A DNA stretch of 25,239 bases from Euryarchaeota archaeon UBA229 (GCA_002505355.1 DAUW01000097.1:1-25239); one strand, 5' to 3'. Shown: positions 15,761-23,960, numbered from the stretch's first letter. The notes: generated by a model from the sequence alone, not told the origin. Made by a program: numbers and translations.

Positions 15761-16945
15761 TTGACCAAAGAATCTAACCCAAAATTTACTCGGTTTGCGA
15801 GCAAAGCAGTCCACTCTGGAACAAATCATGTCGGAGATGCAGTTAACACCCCTATCTTTCAATCCTCGACGTATAAATTGACCGATGAACGTTATGCTGG
15901 ATGGGCTGCAGGGGCCCACCACGCACTACTTTACACAAGAATCACTTCCGTTAACGCAGAAGCAGTAATTGACAAAATCTGTGCACTTGAGGGTGCAGAA
16001 GACGGGGAGGTTTTCTCGTCGGGTATGGCTGCTATATCGTCAACTTTGATGGCTATACTTTCGACCGGAGACCACGTTGTAGCGTCAGCCGATGTATATG
16101 GTGGAACTTACGGATTAATGACTGAAGAATTTCCTCGGTTTGGTATCGAAGTGACTATGGCTGACATGACTGATGTAGCCTCCTATGAGGCGGCAATTCA
16201 AGCGAATACCAAAGTACTGTACATCGAAACCCTAACCAATCCAGTTCTCAAGGTATGTGATGTAGAAGCGATGGCAACTCTGGCAAAAAAACACGGGCTA
16301 GTTTGCATCATTGACAACACATTTGCCTCACCGTGGGCGTGCAATCCTCTTGCCTTGGGTGCAGATTTGGTAGTCCATTCGACGACCAAATATCTCGGCG
16401 GCCACTCTGATATTATTGGAGGAGCAGTTGTTGGTTCTAAGGAACACATCGAGAATATATTTCATCGCAAGGTCCACTTTGGGGGCAGCGCAGATCCCAA
16501 TTCATGCTTCTTACTGGAGAGAGGCATGCGGACATTACACGTTAGAATGCCACAGATATGCGACAACGCTGCGGAATTAGCAAAACGCCTTGACGCCCAC
16601 CCAATGATTGAGCGAGTGAACCATCCGTCATTGCCTTCCCACCCGCAATATGAGGTGGCTCAACGCATCATGCCAAAAGGGACAGGAATGATTGGTTTTG
16701 TCGTTAAAGGCGGCGATGATGCAGCTCTATCATTCATGCGGGGACTCGAAATGATTTACGAAGCAACGAGTCTTGGTGGCGTGGAATCCTTAGTTGAATG
16801 CCCATTTAACTCTAGTCACATGATGATCCCAGAAGATGTTAGGCATGCTGCCGGTCTCGTCCCAGGTTATGTTCGAATGAGTATCGGAATAGAAGATATT
16901 GATGATTTATGGGCAGACATTGAGCGCGGCTTCGCGAACGTCTAG
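15761..16945 (+). CDS. Cys/Met metabolism PLP-dependent enzyme (cystathionine gamma-lyase/synthase-like)
   Basis: Fold-type I PLP enzyme acting on sulphur amino acids. The Schiff-base lysine is Lys210 in HSTTKYLGGHSD. Asp185 in IIDNTFASP binds the pyridine nitrogen. Tyr113 in DVYGGTY stacks on the cofactor, and Tyr58/Arg60 in LYTR bind phosphate from the neighbouring subunit. The length of 394 residues is normal. The usual NPT after YSR is altered: YTRITSVNAEAV replaces YSRxxNPT, so activity (gamma-lyase, gamma-synthase or methionine gamma-lyase) cannot be fixed from sequence. The start is TTG at 15761, supported by a strong GAGAGGGG five bases upstream; no suitable in-frame ATG exists before conserved residues. 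It follows the DMT transporter and its stop lies one base from that of the opposing hypothetical gene. Confidence 0.9.
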   Translation: MTKESNPKFTRFASKAVHSGTNHVGDAVNTPIFQSSTYKLTDERYAGWAAGAHHALLYTRITSVNAEAVIDKICALEGAEDGEVFSSGMAAISSTLMAILSTGDHVVASADVYGGTYGLMTEEFPRFGIEVTMADMTDVASYEAAIQANTKVLYIETLTNPVLKVCDVEAMATLAKKHGLVCIIDNTFASPWACNPLALGADLVVHSTTKYLGGHSDIIGGAVVGSKEHIENIFHRKVHFGGSADPNSCFLLERGMRTLHVRMPQICDNAAELAKRLDAHPMIERVNHPSLPSHPQYEVAQRIMPKGTGMIGFVVKGGDDAALSFMRGLEMIYEATSLGGVESLVECPFNSSHMMIPEDVRHAAGLVPGYVRMSIGIEDIDDLWADIERGFANV

Positions 16946-16946
16946 A

Positions 16947-18695
16947 TCAACTTTCACCAGTTTGTTGTTTTAGCGATTCTAACTGCTCAAACCACAATTT
17001 TTGCAGACTCTTCGTTTCACTATCTGAAGATTCTAACAAATTCTTTCCAGTATCGATTAACATTCTAGTAGTATTCATCCATGCCCCCGCTTTGTTTCGT
17101 GCGTCACTATCAAAATGCCATTCTTGGCCAGATGAACGGTCCGCTGCAAGTAGCCAGGCCCACGCTGCGGCGGCCTCCGAAATTGATGAATGCCTTGAGG
17201 TAGCAATACGTTCTGCTTTACCTAAACCCTCAAGTAAACCAACCCGGATTAAATCAACTATATGTCCCGATGCACCACCCAATTCGCCCTGTCTGGTAGG
17301 AATTAATGACGACATCCTGGCTTTTTCTCTAGCAGTATCAAGACTCTTCAAGAATTTGCCAAAGGGCTTCGGTTTGGTGTGCTGCTGTTCCCAAATCTCA
17401 TATGATTCTTCACCAGTAATACCAATATTTTCCAAAGCATCTTGTCCAAAATCATCCCATAGAGCACTCAATACGTCTCCGCAACTGGCACCTTCGATGA
17501 TTTCCAATGATGGAGTCTTTCTTTCTGATGTCTCACCACGGGTATTGATTCTCAACCCCATATCATCTTCAAATCCAGCATTGTAGCATGCAAGCAGGAT
17601 GTGGGCAGCTAAATCCCTTTCATCGGTTGATCCAGGCACATCATCCAGTGCAGTTCTGATTTCATCGAAGGATTCACAGTGATAGTACTTCGAATTTACG
17701 ATTAACCCTCGCTCAATTGCGTCCAAGACCGATCGCCTAACAGCTTGAGCAACAACGCCTTCATTCATCACCAGACCTTGCCAAGCATCGAGAATTTTCA
17801 CTACTCCCTCAATCGCATCATCTGGCAGGGGTTGCTCTTTGGACCAACCTACTGGGATATAGTTGGCTTTGATATCGACAATTGACGGTAGAAACGGGGG
17901 CAACATCGATAGTGCAAGATGTTGAATAAAAGAGGTATCTTTTTTATCGCCGGATTCTAATTCAGCGAACCCAATGTAGAGAGTTGCACCTTGAGTGAAG
18001 GACATAGTTATACAATTATTAGGTGTCAAACCAGCTTCAATTTCACTCAATTCGATACTCTCAGTATACCAAACTGGACTTCCATCTTTGTTGGTCTGAT
18101 GAAACCTAAAGCGTGAGCGTTCAACAACATCCTTAATCCACTCATCGGGCGGTGATGGATCTGGGCCGGTGCAGACAAACCCCCCCTTCCACGAAAAGAA
18201 ATACATTCCACGCTTGGCATGCTCTTCCCATGGCAGCATTCTAAGAGTAACATTGGAATAGTTTTGTAGCCCAGCGAGATATCCTTGTTTCCCATCACCT
18301 CTCCTGACAAATGAGGCTGAGCCAAATGACGCGGATGAAAACTTTCCGACGGTGGTAAATTGCTCATCATGACATGCGTGTAATGAACCAGCGAAGGCTT
18401 TGGCTACCGGGTCTCCACGTTTAGCCATCATCCTTTTTGACAGCCATTTAGTGTCAAATTTTTTGGTGATTATTTTGTCTAGTTCTTTGAGAGTCTTAGT
18501 CACTGAATCAGTTCTTCCCCATCGCATCTTGCCTTTCCAAAGCATTGTTGGCAGATGTGCATGAGGGTTATCTAATAATTTGGCTAAATCCTTTTTCAAT
18601 TTCTTTGCCGTCGCTTCATTTGCGTGCTTGGTGCCTCTTAGGCGGACCCGCTGTTTTTTTTGCCCGGGGAACTCAACTTTTGCAGGTCTCGCCAT
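16947..18695 (-). CDS. Unrecognised 582-aa soluble protein
   Basis: I do not recognise a known domain. The first 85 residues are strongly basic (KKQRVRLRG, AKKLKKDLAKLL, DKIITKKF) and could bind nucleic acid or another acidic partner. A middle region (about 110-270) is aromatic and beta-rich, with MYFFSWKGGFVCTGPDPSPPDEW. Residues about 290-420 are mainly helical and acidic. The C-terminal third includes a Gly/Ser stretch and helix-rich segments such as EAAAAWAWLLAADRS. There is no signal peptide or membrane helix. The ATG at 18695 has a strong GAGGGGG ribosome-binding site five bases upstream, and the open frame is long, so the gene is real. It stands alone, convergent with the PLP enzyme and divergent from the MBL-fold gene. 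Confidence 0.85.
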   Translation of the reverse strand: MARPAKVEFPGQKKQRVRLRGTKHANEATAKKLKKDLAKLLDNPHAHLPTMLWKGKMRWGRTDSVTKTLKELDKIITKKFDTKWLSKRMMAKRGDPVAKAFAGSLHACHDEQFTTVGKFSSASFGSASFVRRGDGKQGYLAGLQNYSNVTLRMLPWEEHAKRGMYFFSWKGGFVCTGPDPSPPDEWIKDVVERSRFRFHQTNKDGSPVWYTESIELSEIEAGLTPNNCITMSFTQGATLYIGFAELESGDKKDTSFIQHLALSMLPPFLPSIVDIKANYIPVGWSKEQPLPDDAIEGVVKILDAWQGLVMNEGVVAQAVRRSVLDAIERGLIVNSKYYHCESFDEIRTALDDVPGSTDERDLAAHILLACYNAGFEDDMGLRINTRGETSERKTPSLEIIEGASCGDVLSALWDDFGQDALENIGITGEESYEIWEQQHTKPKPFGKFLKSLDTAREKARMSSLIPTRQGELGGASGHIVDLIRVGLLEGLGKAERIATSRHSSISEAAAAWAWLLAADRSSGQEWHFDSDARNKAGAWMNTTRMLIDTGKNLLESSDSETKSLQKLWFEQLESLKQQTGES

Positions 18696-18747
18696 GTATC
18701 CCCCTCATTACCCTCCATTGATAAATATGGTTTGAGACCTTCGCGGC

Positions 18748-18760
18748 ATTGATTTTATTG
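18748..18760. promoter_or_regulatory. AT-rich box in the divergent gap, possible promoter for both sides
   Basis: TTGATTTTATTGA is close to a palindrome and reads CAATAAAATCAA on the other strand. As a TATA-like box it could serve the MBL-fold gene to the right (start near 18781) and the 582-aa gene to the left (start near 18729, which would keep its SD in the message). A second AT-rich stretch, ATATTTATC on the minus strand near 18719-18729, is an alternative for the left gene. Confidence 0.3.
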
Positions 18761-18800
18761 ATGAAACAGATTCATGATACAGATAATCATCGGGTTATTC

Positions 18801-19646
18801 ATGACCGAGTTGGTTTTGCTTGGAATCGCTCAGGATGGCGGTAGACCCCAGGCCGGCTGCAGCAAGTCGTGTTGTATTGGACTATCACCAAGCGAGCATA
18901 GTTATCCAACCTCGCTCGGAATCATCAGTGATAATAATCTGCATATCATTGATGTAACCCGCCATCTTGCTAACCAACTGCAGTATTTGGATAATCGAGT
19001 TCCAACTGAGGTTTGGCTCACACACGCGCACTTTGGTCACGTCGATGGCTTAGGCCTGTTTGGCCGCGAAACAATGAATGTTAGAGGAGTTAAACTACAT
19101 GTTTCCAAAAGCATGGCAGAACTAATTCATCAAACTCCTAATTGGAACCTGATGATCGAGCAGGGGGTATTTGTCATCCAAGAAATGACCGATAGACAAA
19201 TTGAACAACAACCCGGTTTCTCGATAACCCCACTTTTAGTGCCTCACAGAGGGGAGCTCTCTGACACACATGCGTTCATCATTCGAGGAGAGAATAAATC
19301 GCTTCTATACCTACCAGATCATGATTCTTGGGATGAAACCTTGGCATTATACAAGATGAATACAATTCGAGAATGGCTAACAAGCCTGAATGTTGATATT
19401 GCACTGATTGATGGAACATTTTGGTCAAGTGATGAATTATCCTCTCGCAACCAAGCTTCAGTACCACATCCACCAATTAAGCAAACCATCGAGATGCTAG
19501 GCTACAAACAGCATGGAGATCCGGACATAATTTTCTTCCATCTAAACCACACTAATCCAGTATATGATGAATGGAGCGAGGAATATACTCAGGTGGTCGA
19601 AATGGGTTGGTCAATTGCCAAGCAAGGCATGCGTTTCACAATTTGA
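18801..19646 (+). CDS. PqqB-like metallo-beta-lactamase-fold protein
   Basis: A 281-residue MBL-fold protein related to the PqqB group. The opening LVLLGIAQDGGRPQAGC and the Cys20/Cys24/Cys25 cluster resemble the PqqB start. The metal motif is THAHFGHVDGLG: His75, His77 and His80 are present, but the usual aspartate of HxHxDH is Gly79. Further candidate ligands are His149 in LLVPHRGELSDTHAF, Asp173 in LPDHD and His247/His250 near the C-terminus. The loss of Asp79 suggests one metal or altered chemistry. No other PQQ gene lies in the window, so PQQ synthesis is not implied. I choose ATG 18801, where the family normally begins; ATG 18774 would add a nine-residue hydrophobic segment. The gene is 8 bp convergent with the symporter gene. 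Confidence 0.85.
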   Translation: MTELVLLGIAQDGGRPQAGCSKSCCIGLSPSEHSYPTSLGIISDNNLHIIDVTRHLANQLQYLDNRVPTEVWLTHAHFGHVDGLGLFGRETMNVRGVKLHVSKSMAELIHQTPNWNLMIEQGVFVIQEMTDRQIEQQPGFSITPLLVPHRGELSDTHAFIIRGENKSLLYLPDHDSWDETLALYKMNTIREWLTSLNVDIALIDGTFWSSDELSSRNQASVPHPPIKQTIEMLGYKQHGDPDIIFFHLNHTNPVYDEWSEEYTQVVEMGWSIAKQGMRFTI

Positions 19647-19654
19647 TTTGATAC

Positions 19655-21739
19655 TCAACTTGGAGTGATAGTGTAATCAAGGGTAACCAGTTGAATTGTG
19701 TAACTTACATCTTGACCATCATCATTACTCGTACATCCCGCCCCTCCGCCGTTTTGGACAGTCACTCCAATCACCAATTCGTGGGCGCCAAACCCAAGAT
19801 TGCCACCTTCTAGCATTGCTTCAATATCAGATTTTGTCATGTTTGTGACGTTCGTATTGACAATGGTTGAATCATGCCAATCTAGTTGGAATTCAAATGA
19901 ATCACTATTTGAGTCTGCAGCATTTAATTCTGCATGTGAAATAGTCGCATCGACGATATCATCCTGTGGAGGGTCGGCAAACACGCAGCCTAAGCCAGTA
20001 ACGGTTTCATCATCCTCATGGTTGATATTTACTATCACACCGACAATATTCATGCCATTAAGTGATGACATAGCATCATCTGAACTAGCGTTTATGGCTA
20101 CTGACCCCCCATCTTCAATAAATTCAGAACCCTGAGCAATTTCATAAAATGAATAATCTCCAGTTACGGAATACGCCCCAATCTTGTCCGAAGTATCACT
20201 AGCATCTGGAGCGATAGCGTAGTATGAGTACTCGACGCCACCAACTAGCGCTACCATCGCAACAGCCCCAATCGCAGCAAATTGTTTTGTTGGCAGGTTG
20301 TAACGGCCCAGCGGATTTGGATTTGAATCGTCTCTGAACCAACACAAGGTGAAATGAACCGCAAAAGCGGCACCCATGCCCGGCACGGATGGAAACACGT
20401 ATTCGCCGAAGCCCAGCACAGTCCAAATCAAAACGCCAAGTAATGCGGCGATCATCATCGATATGGTATGTTGAGAATCTGGTTCGTAACCAGCCATGCG
20501 AATGAGGATAAGTGGAACAAATATGCCGCCTAGACCGTATACTGCGAATACGACCAAGGCAAATACGGAATCTCCAAAGCCGGGGAATTGTTGACCAACT
20601 AATGATATTGCAGTAGCAAGTGCAGCAACTACTAGAGTTACTTGTTTGGTTCGTCCATGATTTTGCTTCCACTCTGGCTTGATGTCATCTGTAATTGCTG
20701 CAGTGCACGCAAGCACTTGACTATCAGCGGTCGACATTGTAGCGGCAAATATCGAGGCCAAAATTACACCTCCTAAAATCGGGTTGAGACTTTGAGCCAG
20801 CATTGGCAATCCAGCCTCTGCTTCATCTACCGATAGAGTCCCATCGAAAATTGCCCGACATGCTAGACCTATCAAGAACATTAGCGCAATAAATGGTGTT
20901 TGCCAAACAAAGAACCACACCATGGCCTGCTTTCGATCAGCGTCATCTTTCAATGTCATAACTCGTGAAACGACTTGCGGTTGCCCTGCAACACCAAGTC
21001 CACCTAGGAAGAAAGCCGCAATCCACAGCGCTGCGCCAAATTTGAGTCCCGAGGGATAGATGTTTACCATCGAGGAGTCAATGCTAACTAATTCATTATG
21101 AAGACCAGACAAACCTCCAACTTGCCCAAGAGCAACTATGCAGAGTATAGTCGAGCCAACTATCATAACGCTAGACTGCGCAGCATCAGTCCAAATCGAC
21201 GCTCTAATCCCGCCAGCGTAACAGTATGCGACTACTAAAACAAAACCAATCAAAATTCCAGCTGTCACAGGCCACTCAAGCATTGAGTTAAGTGCCACAC
21301 CTCCAGCAGTAAGTTGCGCTGCTGCATATATTGCGAGGAAAAACACCGATAATATTGCAGCTATTTTCGCTTCTTGTGCCCCGGTTTTGCTTGACACGAG
21401 TGATGACAAAGAACGTAGGTTTCGTTCGCTTCCTTCTTTCTGGATGTACTTGTATAACCAAATCCAAGCAACTAGCTGGCCGATTGTCGATACCAAAGCA
21501 ATCCAGATTGCTGAATAGCCCTGTATAAATATGAATCCGATGAACCCGATGAACATGTAGCCAGAGTTCCATGTGCTAACCGCAGATAGAGCGGCGAGCG
21601 CGGGGTGCATACCTCTGCCCGCAACCAGATAATCATCGGTAGTATCTTGTTTGACCCACATTGAGGCTATCCCGACACCGGCAAATATGCCCATGAACAA
21701 TAGAAACGAAAACAAAATTAGAATCTCATCAGTAGACAA
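19655..21739 (-). CDS. Sodium:solute symporter (PutP-like) with extracellular C-terminal domain
   Basis: LeuT-fold sodium symporter of the SSS family, closest by motif to the proline carriers PutP. Recognisable blocks are STWNSGYMFIGFIG, GIRASIWTDAAQSSVM, GQPQVVSRVM and ATMSTADSQVLACTAAITDD (near 334-353), which includes the Ser/Thr sodium site. About 13 hydrophobic helices end near residue 505. A hydrophilic, Asp/Asn-rich, beta-type domain of about 185 residues follows. It contains two cysteines (in GLGCVF and GAGCTS) and is not part of ordinary PutP. The final helix should place it outside the cell if topology is standard. The start is TTG 21739: GGGGTGAT lies three bases upstream and contains the dphB stop. 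ATG 21787 would overlap dphB by 44 bp. Confidence 0.88.
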   Translation of the reverse strand: MSTDEILILFSFLLFMGIFAGVGIASMWVKQDTTDDYLVAGRGMHPALAALSAVSTWNSGYMFIGFIGFIFIQGYSAIWIALVSTIGQLVAWIWLYKYIQKEGSERNLRSLSSLVSSKTGAQEAKIAAILSVFFLAIYAAAQLTAGGVALNSMLEWPVTAGILIGFVLVVAYCYAGGIRASIWTDAAQSSVMIVGSTILCIVALGQVGGLSGLHNELVSIDSSMVNIYPSGLKFGAALWIAAFFLGGLGVAGQPQVVSRVMTLKDDADRKQAMVWFFVWQTPFIALMFLIGLACRAIFDGTLSVDEAEAGLPMLAQSLNPILGGVILASIFAATMSTADSQVLACTAAITDDIKPEWKQNHGRTKQVTLVVAALATAISLVGQQFPGFGDSVFALVVFAVYGLGGIFVPLILIRMAGYEPDSQHTISMMIAALLGVLIWTVLGFGEYVFPSVPGMGAAFAVHFTLCWFRDDSNPNPLGRYNLPTKQFAAIGAVAMVALVGGVEYSYYAIAPDASDTSDKIGAYSVTGDYSFYEIAQGSEFIEDGGSVAINASSDDAMSSLNGMNIVGVIVNINHEDDETVTGLGCVFADPPQDDIVDATISHAELNAADSNSDSFEFQLDWHDSTIVNTNVTNMTKSDIEAMLEGGNLGFGAHELVIGVTVQNGGGAGCTSNDDGQDVSYTIQLVTLDYTITPS

Positions 21740-21742
21740 ATT

Positions 21743-21750
21743 ATCACCCC
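21743..21750 (-). promoter_or_regulatory. Shine-Dalgarno with embedded stop codon, symporter
   Basis: The minus strand reads GGGGTGAT, then AAT, then the TTG start at 21739. The TGA is the dphB stop codon, so the symporter is likely translated by ribosomes finishing dphB. This site is the main reason for choosing the TTG start. Confidence 0.65.
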
Positions 21751-22622
21751 TGCTTTTTCCATCGTAGAAGTGCCTTGTCTTCAACATCACTCGTGGATGC
21801 AGGAAAAACTAGACAGTTCATTTCTCCGCCCGGTAGGTCTGCCAACTCGGTAAGTTTAGCGTAAACAATGCTCTGATTGTCGGTACCCATGTCACTGCAT
21901 AGAACAACTGATAAATCCTCTAAAGGGGTTGATATCATCTCATTTAGGGCGTGTTGTCGCAATGCTGATAGAGGGCCAACACTGTCAGTTTCTTCGATAG
22001 ATTCCGCTACTTTTTCCACCATTAAAGCGATAGATGTTAGTGCATCTATGGGTTTCATTGGCCTTTGTTGACCAGTGCCTGCGCCCGTTGGATCTAGATC
22101 AAGCAGGGCCAACGTGTGCTGACCTAGAGCCCGGTTAACCGCAATTACTTCCAACGGAGATGTAGCGATCCAGTTTGAGTATGGGTATGTCAAGGTTGTC
22201 TGCCGGCCAAACTTGTAATTCGACAAACCAATCGCCCCAGTAACTAGGTTGGTAATTGAAATACCGTGTATTACTTGACAATCAATACCCTGCTCTAGTG
22301 CTTGTAATTGTAGATCGACATGGGTTGTAGCCTGCAACGGGTCACCCACTACCATAATCGCGACAAGATGACTTTTGGCTAGCTGAAAGATTTCATCGGG
22401 ATGCTCGATTTCGGGGCGCATGATTTTGTCTATTGGGCCGGTTATGCGTTCTAGTGCGGCCAATTCATCCTCGGGCCATAATGCGGTGTAGGCTTCATAG
22501 CGTCTAAAATCAGCGTTTTTTGCCGCCGCTAATGCTTCACTGGTGATGCCGCTTATCGCTCCTGGGCCGATACCGATTAACAAGAGCCCGGTTGATTTTG
22601 GTTTGACTACCTCATCCGCCAT
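21744..22622 (-). CDS. dphB: Diphthine synthase (diphthamide biosynthesis methyltransferase)
   Basis: SAM-dependent methyltransferase that methylates the modified histidine of elongation factor 2 during diphthamide synthesis; found in archaea and eukaryotes (Dph5). The tetrapyrrole-methylase-type fold opens LLLIGIGPGAISGIT (13-27). RYEAYTALW at 41-49, GDPLQATTHVDL at 93-104 and HGISI at 119-123 are characteristic DphB blocks, as is LSNYKFGRQTTLTYPY near 133-148. Its 292 residues exceed the usual 255-270 mainly through an extended C-terminus. The ATG at 22622 has GAGGT about eight bases upstream; a TTG at 22628 is less likely. It diverges from the Trm5-like gene across 37 bp and is coupled to the symporter downstream, with which no functional link is obvious. 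Confidence 0.95.
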   Translation of the reverse strand: MADEVVKPKSTGLLLIGIGPGAISGITSEALAAAKNADFRRYEAYTALWPEDELAALERITGPIDKIMRPEIEHPDEIFQLAKSHLVAIMVVGDPLQATTHVDLQLQALEQGIDCQVIHGISITNLVTGAIGLSNYKFGRQTTLTYPYSNWIATSPLEVIAVNRALGQHTLALLDLDPTGAGTGQQRPMKPIDALTSIALMVEKVAESIEETDSVGPLSALRQHALNEMISTPLEDLSVVLCSDMGTDNQSIVYAKLTELADLPGGEMNCLVFPASTSDVEDKALLRWKKQG

Positions 22623-22659
22623 GCTCAAACCTCAGTGTTGCTTGGACAGTCCGAAGCGC

Positions 22660-23760
22660 ATGCGACATTTGATAGTGCCGAGTGTCGACACCCAACATTG
22701 GTTTAACATTGTTAAGTCGAACAATTGGGTAGAATTAGGAATTGGTATTCTTACGATGGATGACGGTATGAAAGCCATCCCTCTAAACTCCAATGCACCA
22801 GATAACACGGCTACGATATGGCAGAAGCACAGTTTTCGAGTTATTCCTCGCGATGCTAAATCACTCAACCATTGGACGGATCTTATCGATCGGACGTTAT
22901 ATCACGCCCTAGAGGATTTTTGGCCCAAGTCGCATGAGGTCATCGGTGATGTTTTGATAGTCAAGTTAGAAGATCAGGTTATTCAGCACAAAGAGCAGAT
23001 CGGTGCTGCGATGTTAAAACACATGCCAAATATTCGCCTCATATGCGCGGATAACGGTGTTGAAGGCAAATTCCGCGTTAGGAGTCTAGAGCCTATTGTC
23101 AGTAGAGACGCATCTGTTAGTACTTTGACGAAAATTAGGGAACACGGGCAGGAAATACTTGTCGACCCGACCAAATCATATTTTTCTGCAAGGCTGTCCA
23201 CTGAACGAAATAGAACCTTGGTTGCGGCAAAGAGCCTCGCCAATGAACTTGGACGCACCATCACGGTTTGTGATCCATACGCGGGGGTCGGTCCAGCCTT
23301 GGCAGGGCTATTGACCGAACCTGATCTAATTGATGCAGCATTCGTTGGCGACCTAAACCCGTTAGCAGTTGATTTACTTAAGCAAAATGTCAGCAGGTTT
23401 GTTCGCAAACAGAACAGTGAATTGGAGTTAGAGATTCGCTGTCAAGACGCGCGAAAATGGCAGCACGACGAAAATAACAATAACAGAATGGATTTACTAT
23501 TGGTTAATCTTCCTCACGAAACGATAAATCATTTAACTGATCTACTGCCATTGATGAGGCGCAATAATTTGTCACTGATACGTGGATGGGCAATAATCGA
23601 TAAAGGTGATTTGGCGGCAGTCAGCCGGAAATTAGAGCAACTATTTGCTGACCATGGAGCAGAGGACCACAGACTTAGTTGTGAAGAGATTAAGGGATTT
23701 TCAGCAACTAAAAGCTACATTAGGATAGAGTCTTGGCAAACCTTTGGAAAAAGCGTGTAA
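22660..23760 (+). CDS. Trm5-like tRNA (guanine-N1)-methyltransferase
   Basis: Predicted class I SAM methyltransferase making m1G at position 37 of tRNA, which prevents frameshifting. The 366 residues have an N-terminal region (about 1-90) and the Trm5 linker with GDVLIVKLE (96-104). YFSARLSTER at 174-183 is the hallmark of the family (YFSPRLxxER). The Rossmann SAM motifs are DPYAGVGPA (205-213) and GDLNPLA (230-236), and the catalytic NLPH is at 283-286, as in Trm5. The related wyosine enzyme Taw2 shares this fold and cannot be fully excluded. ATG 22660 fits the family N-terminus; ATG 22621 would add 13 residues and overlap the dphB start. The 37-bp gap to dphB is too short for two ordinary separate promoters. 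Confidence 0.9.
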   Translation: MRHLIVPSVDTQHWFNIVKSNNWVELGIGILTMDDGMKAIPLNSNAPDNTATIWQKHSFRVIPRDAKSLNHWTDLIDRTLYHALEDFWPKSHEVIGDVLIVKLEDQVIQHKEQIGAAMLKHMPNIRLICADNGVEGKFRVRSLEPIVSRDASVSTLTKIREHGQEILVDPTKSYFSARLSTERNRTLVAAKSLANELGRTITVCDPYAGVGPALAGLLTEPDLIDAAFVGDLNPLAVDLLKQNVSRFVRKQNSELELEIRCQDARKWQHDENNNNRMDLLLVNLPHETINHLTDLLPLMRRNNLSLIRGWAIIDKGDLAAVSRKLEQLFADHGAEDHRLSCEEIKGFSATKSYIRIESWQTFGKSV

Positions 23761-23790
23761 TTCATCAATAACCGAGTGTTGGGTTGCCAC

Positions 23791-23919
23791 ATGGGAACCA
23801 TTGTGAAGTGTGTTTGCGGAGTGTCAATTGACATTACAGGAATCACCCCCAGGAAAAGTGGCACTAAGGTCTGGTGTCGAGTGTGTGGGGCAACTACAAT
23901 CCATCATCATGACCGCTAG
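23791..23919 (+). CDS. 42-aa zinc-ribbon-like microprotein
   Basis: A short frame from ATG 23791 to TAG 23917 encodes 42 residues with two paired cysteine knuckles: Cys7-Val-Cys9-Gly and Cys29-Arg-Val-Cys32-Gly. The spacing (CxC, 19 residues, CxxC) fits a small zinc ribbon. The second knuckle CRVCGATT and the basic middle (TPRKSGTKVW) resemble ribosomal or RNA-associated zinc ribbons. It ends in three histidines. It fills the gap between the Trm5-like gene and the HAD gene on the same strand. TTCATCAATA lies about 25 bp upstream as a weak TATA candidate. No homologue is recognised. The cysteine pattern makes chance coding unlikely but not impossible. Confidence 0.6.
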   Translation: MGTIVKCVCGVSIDITGITPRKSGTKVWCRVCGATTIHHHDR

Positions 23920-23960
23920 GCAGCGATTTAATCAAAGGCCGAGTTTTCTGTCACGGGTAC

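Noticed and set aside
17092..17586. 164-codon plus-strand frame opposite the 582-aa protein
   Set aside because: The minus-strand gene has a strong SD and a full-length frame; this one has neither a plausible start region nor a motif.
20199..20672. 157-codon minus-strand frame within the symporter gene
   Set aside because: It overlaps the symporter in another frame; the product is Cys/Arg/Ser-rich without motifs, while the symporter frame matches PutP.
21740..21790. Longer symporter start at 21787 or 21790
   Set aside because: It would overlap dphB by 44-47 bp with a hydrophilic extension, whereas TTG 21739 has an ideal SD.
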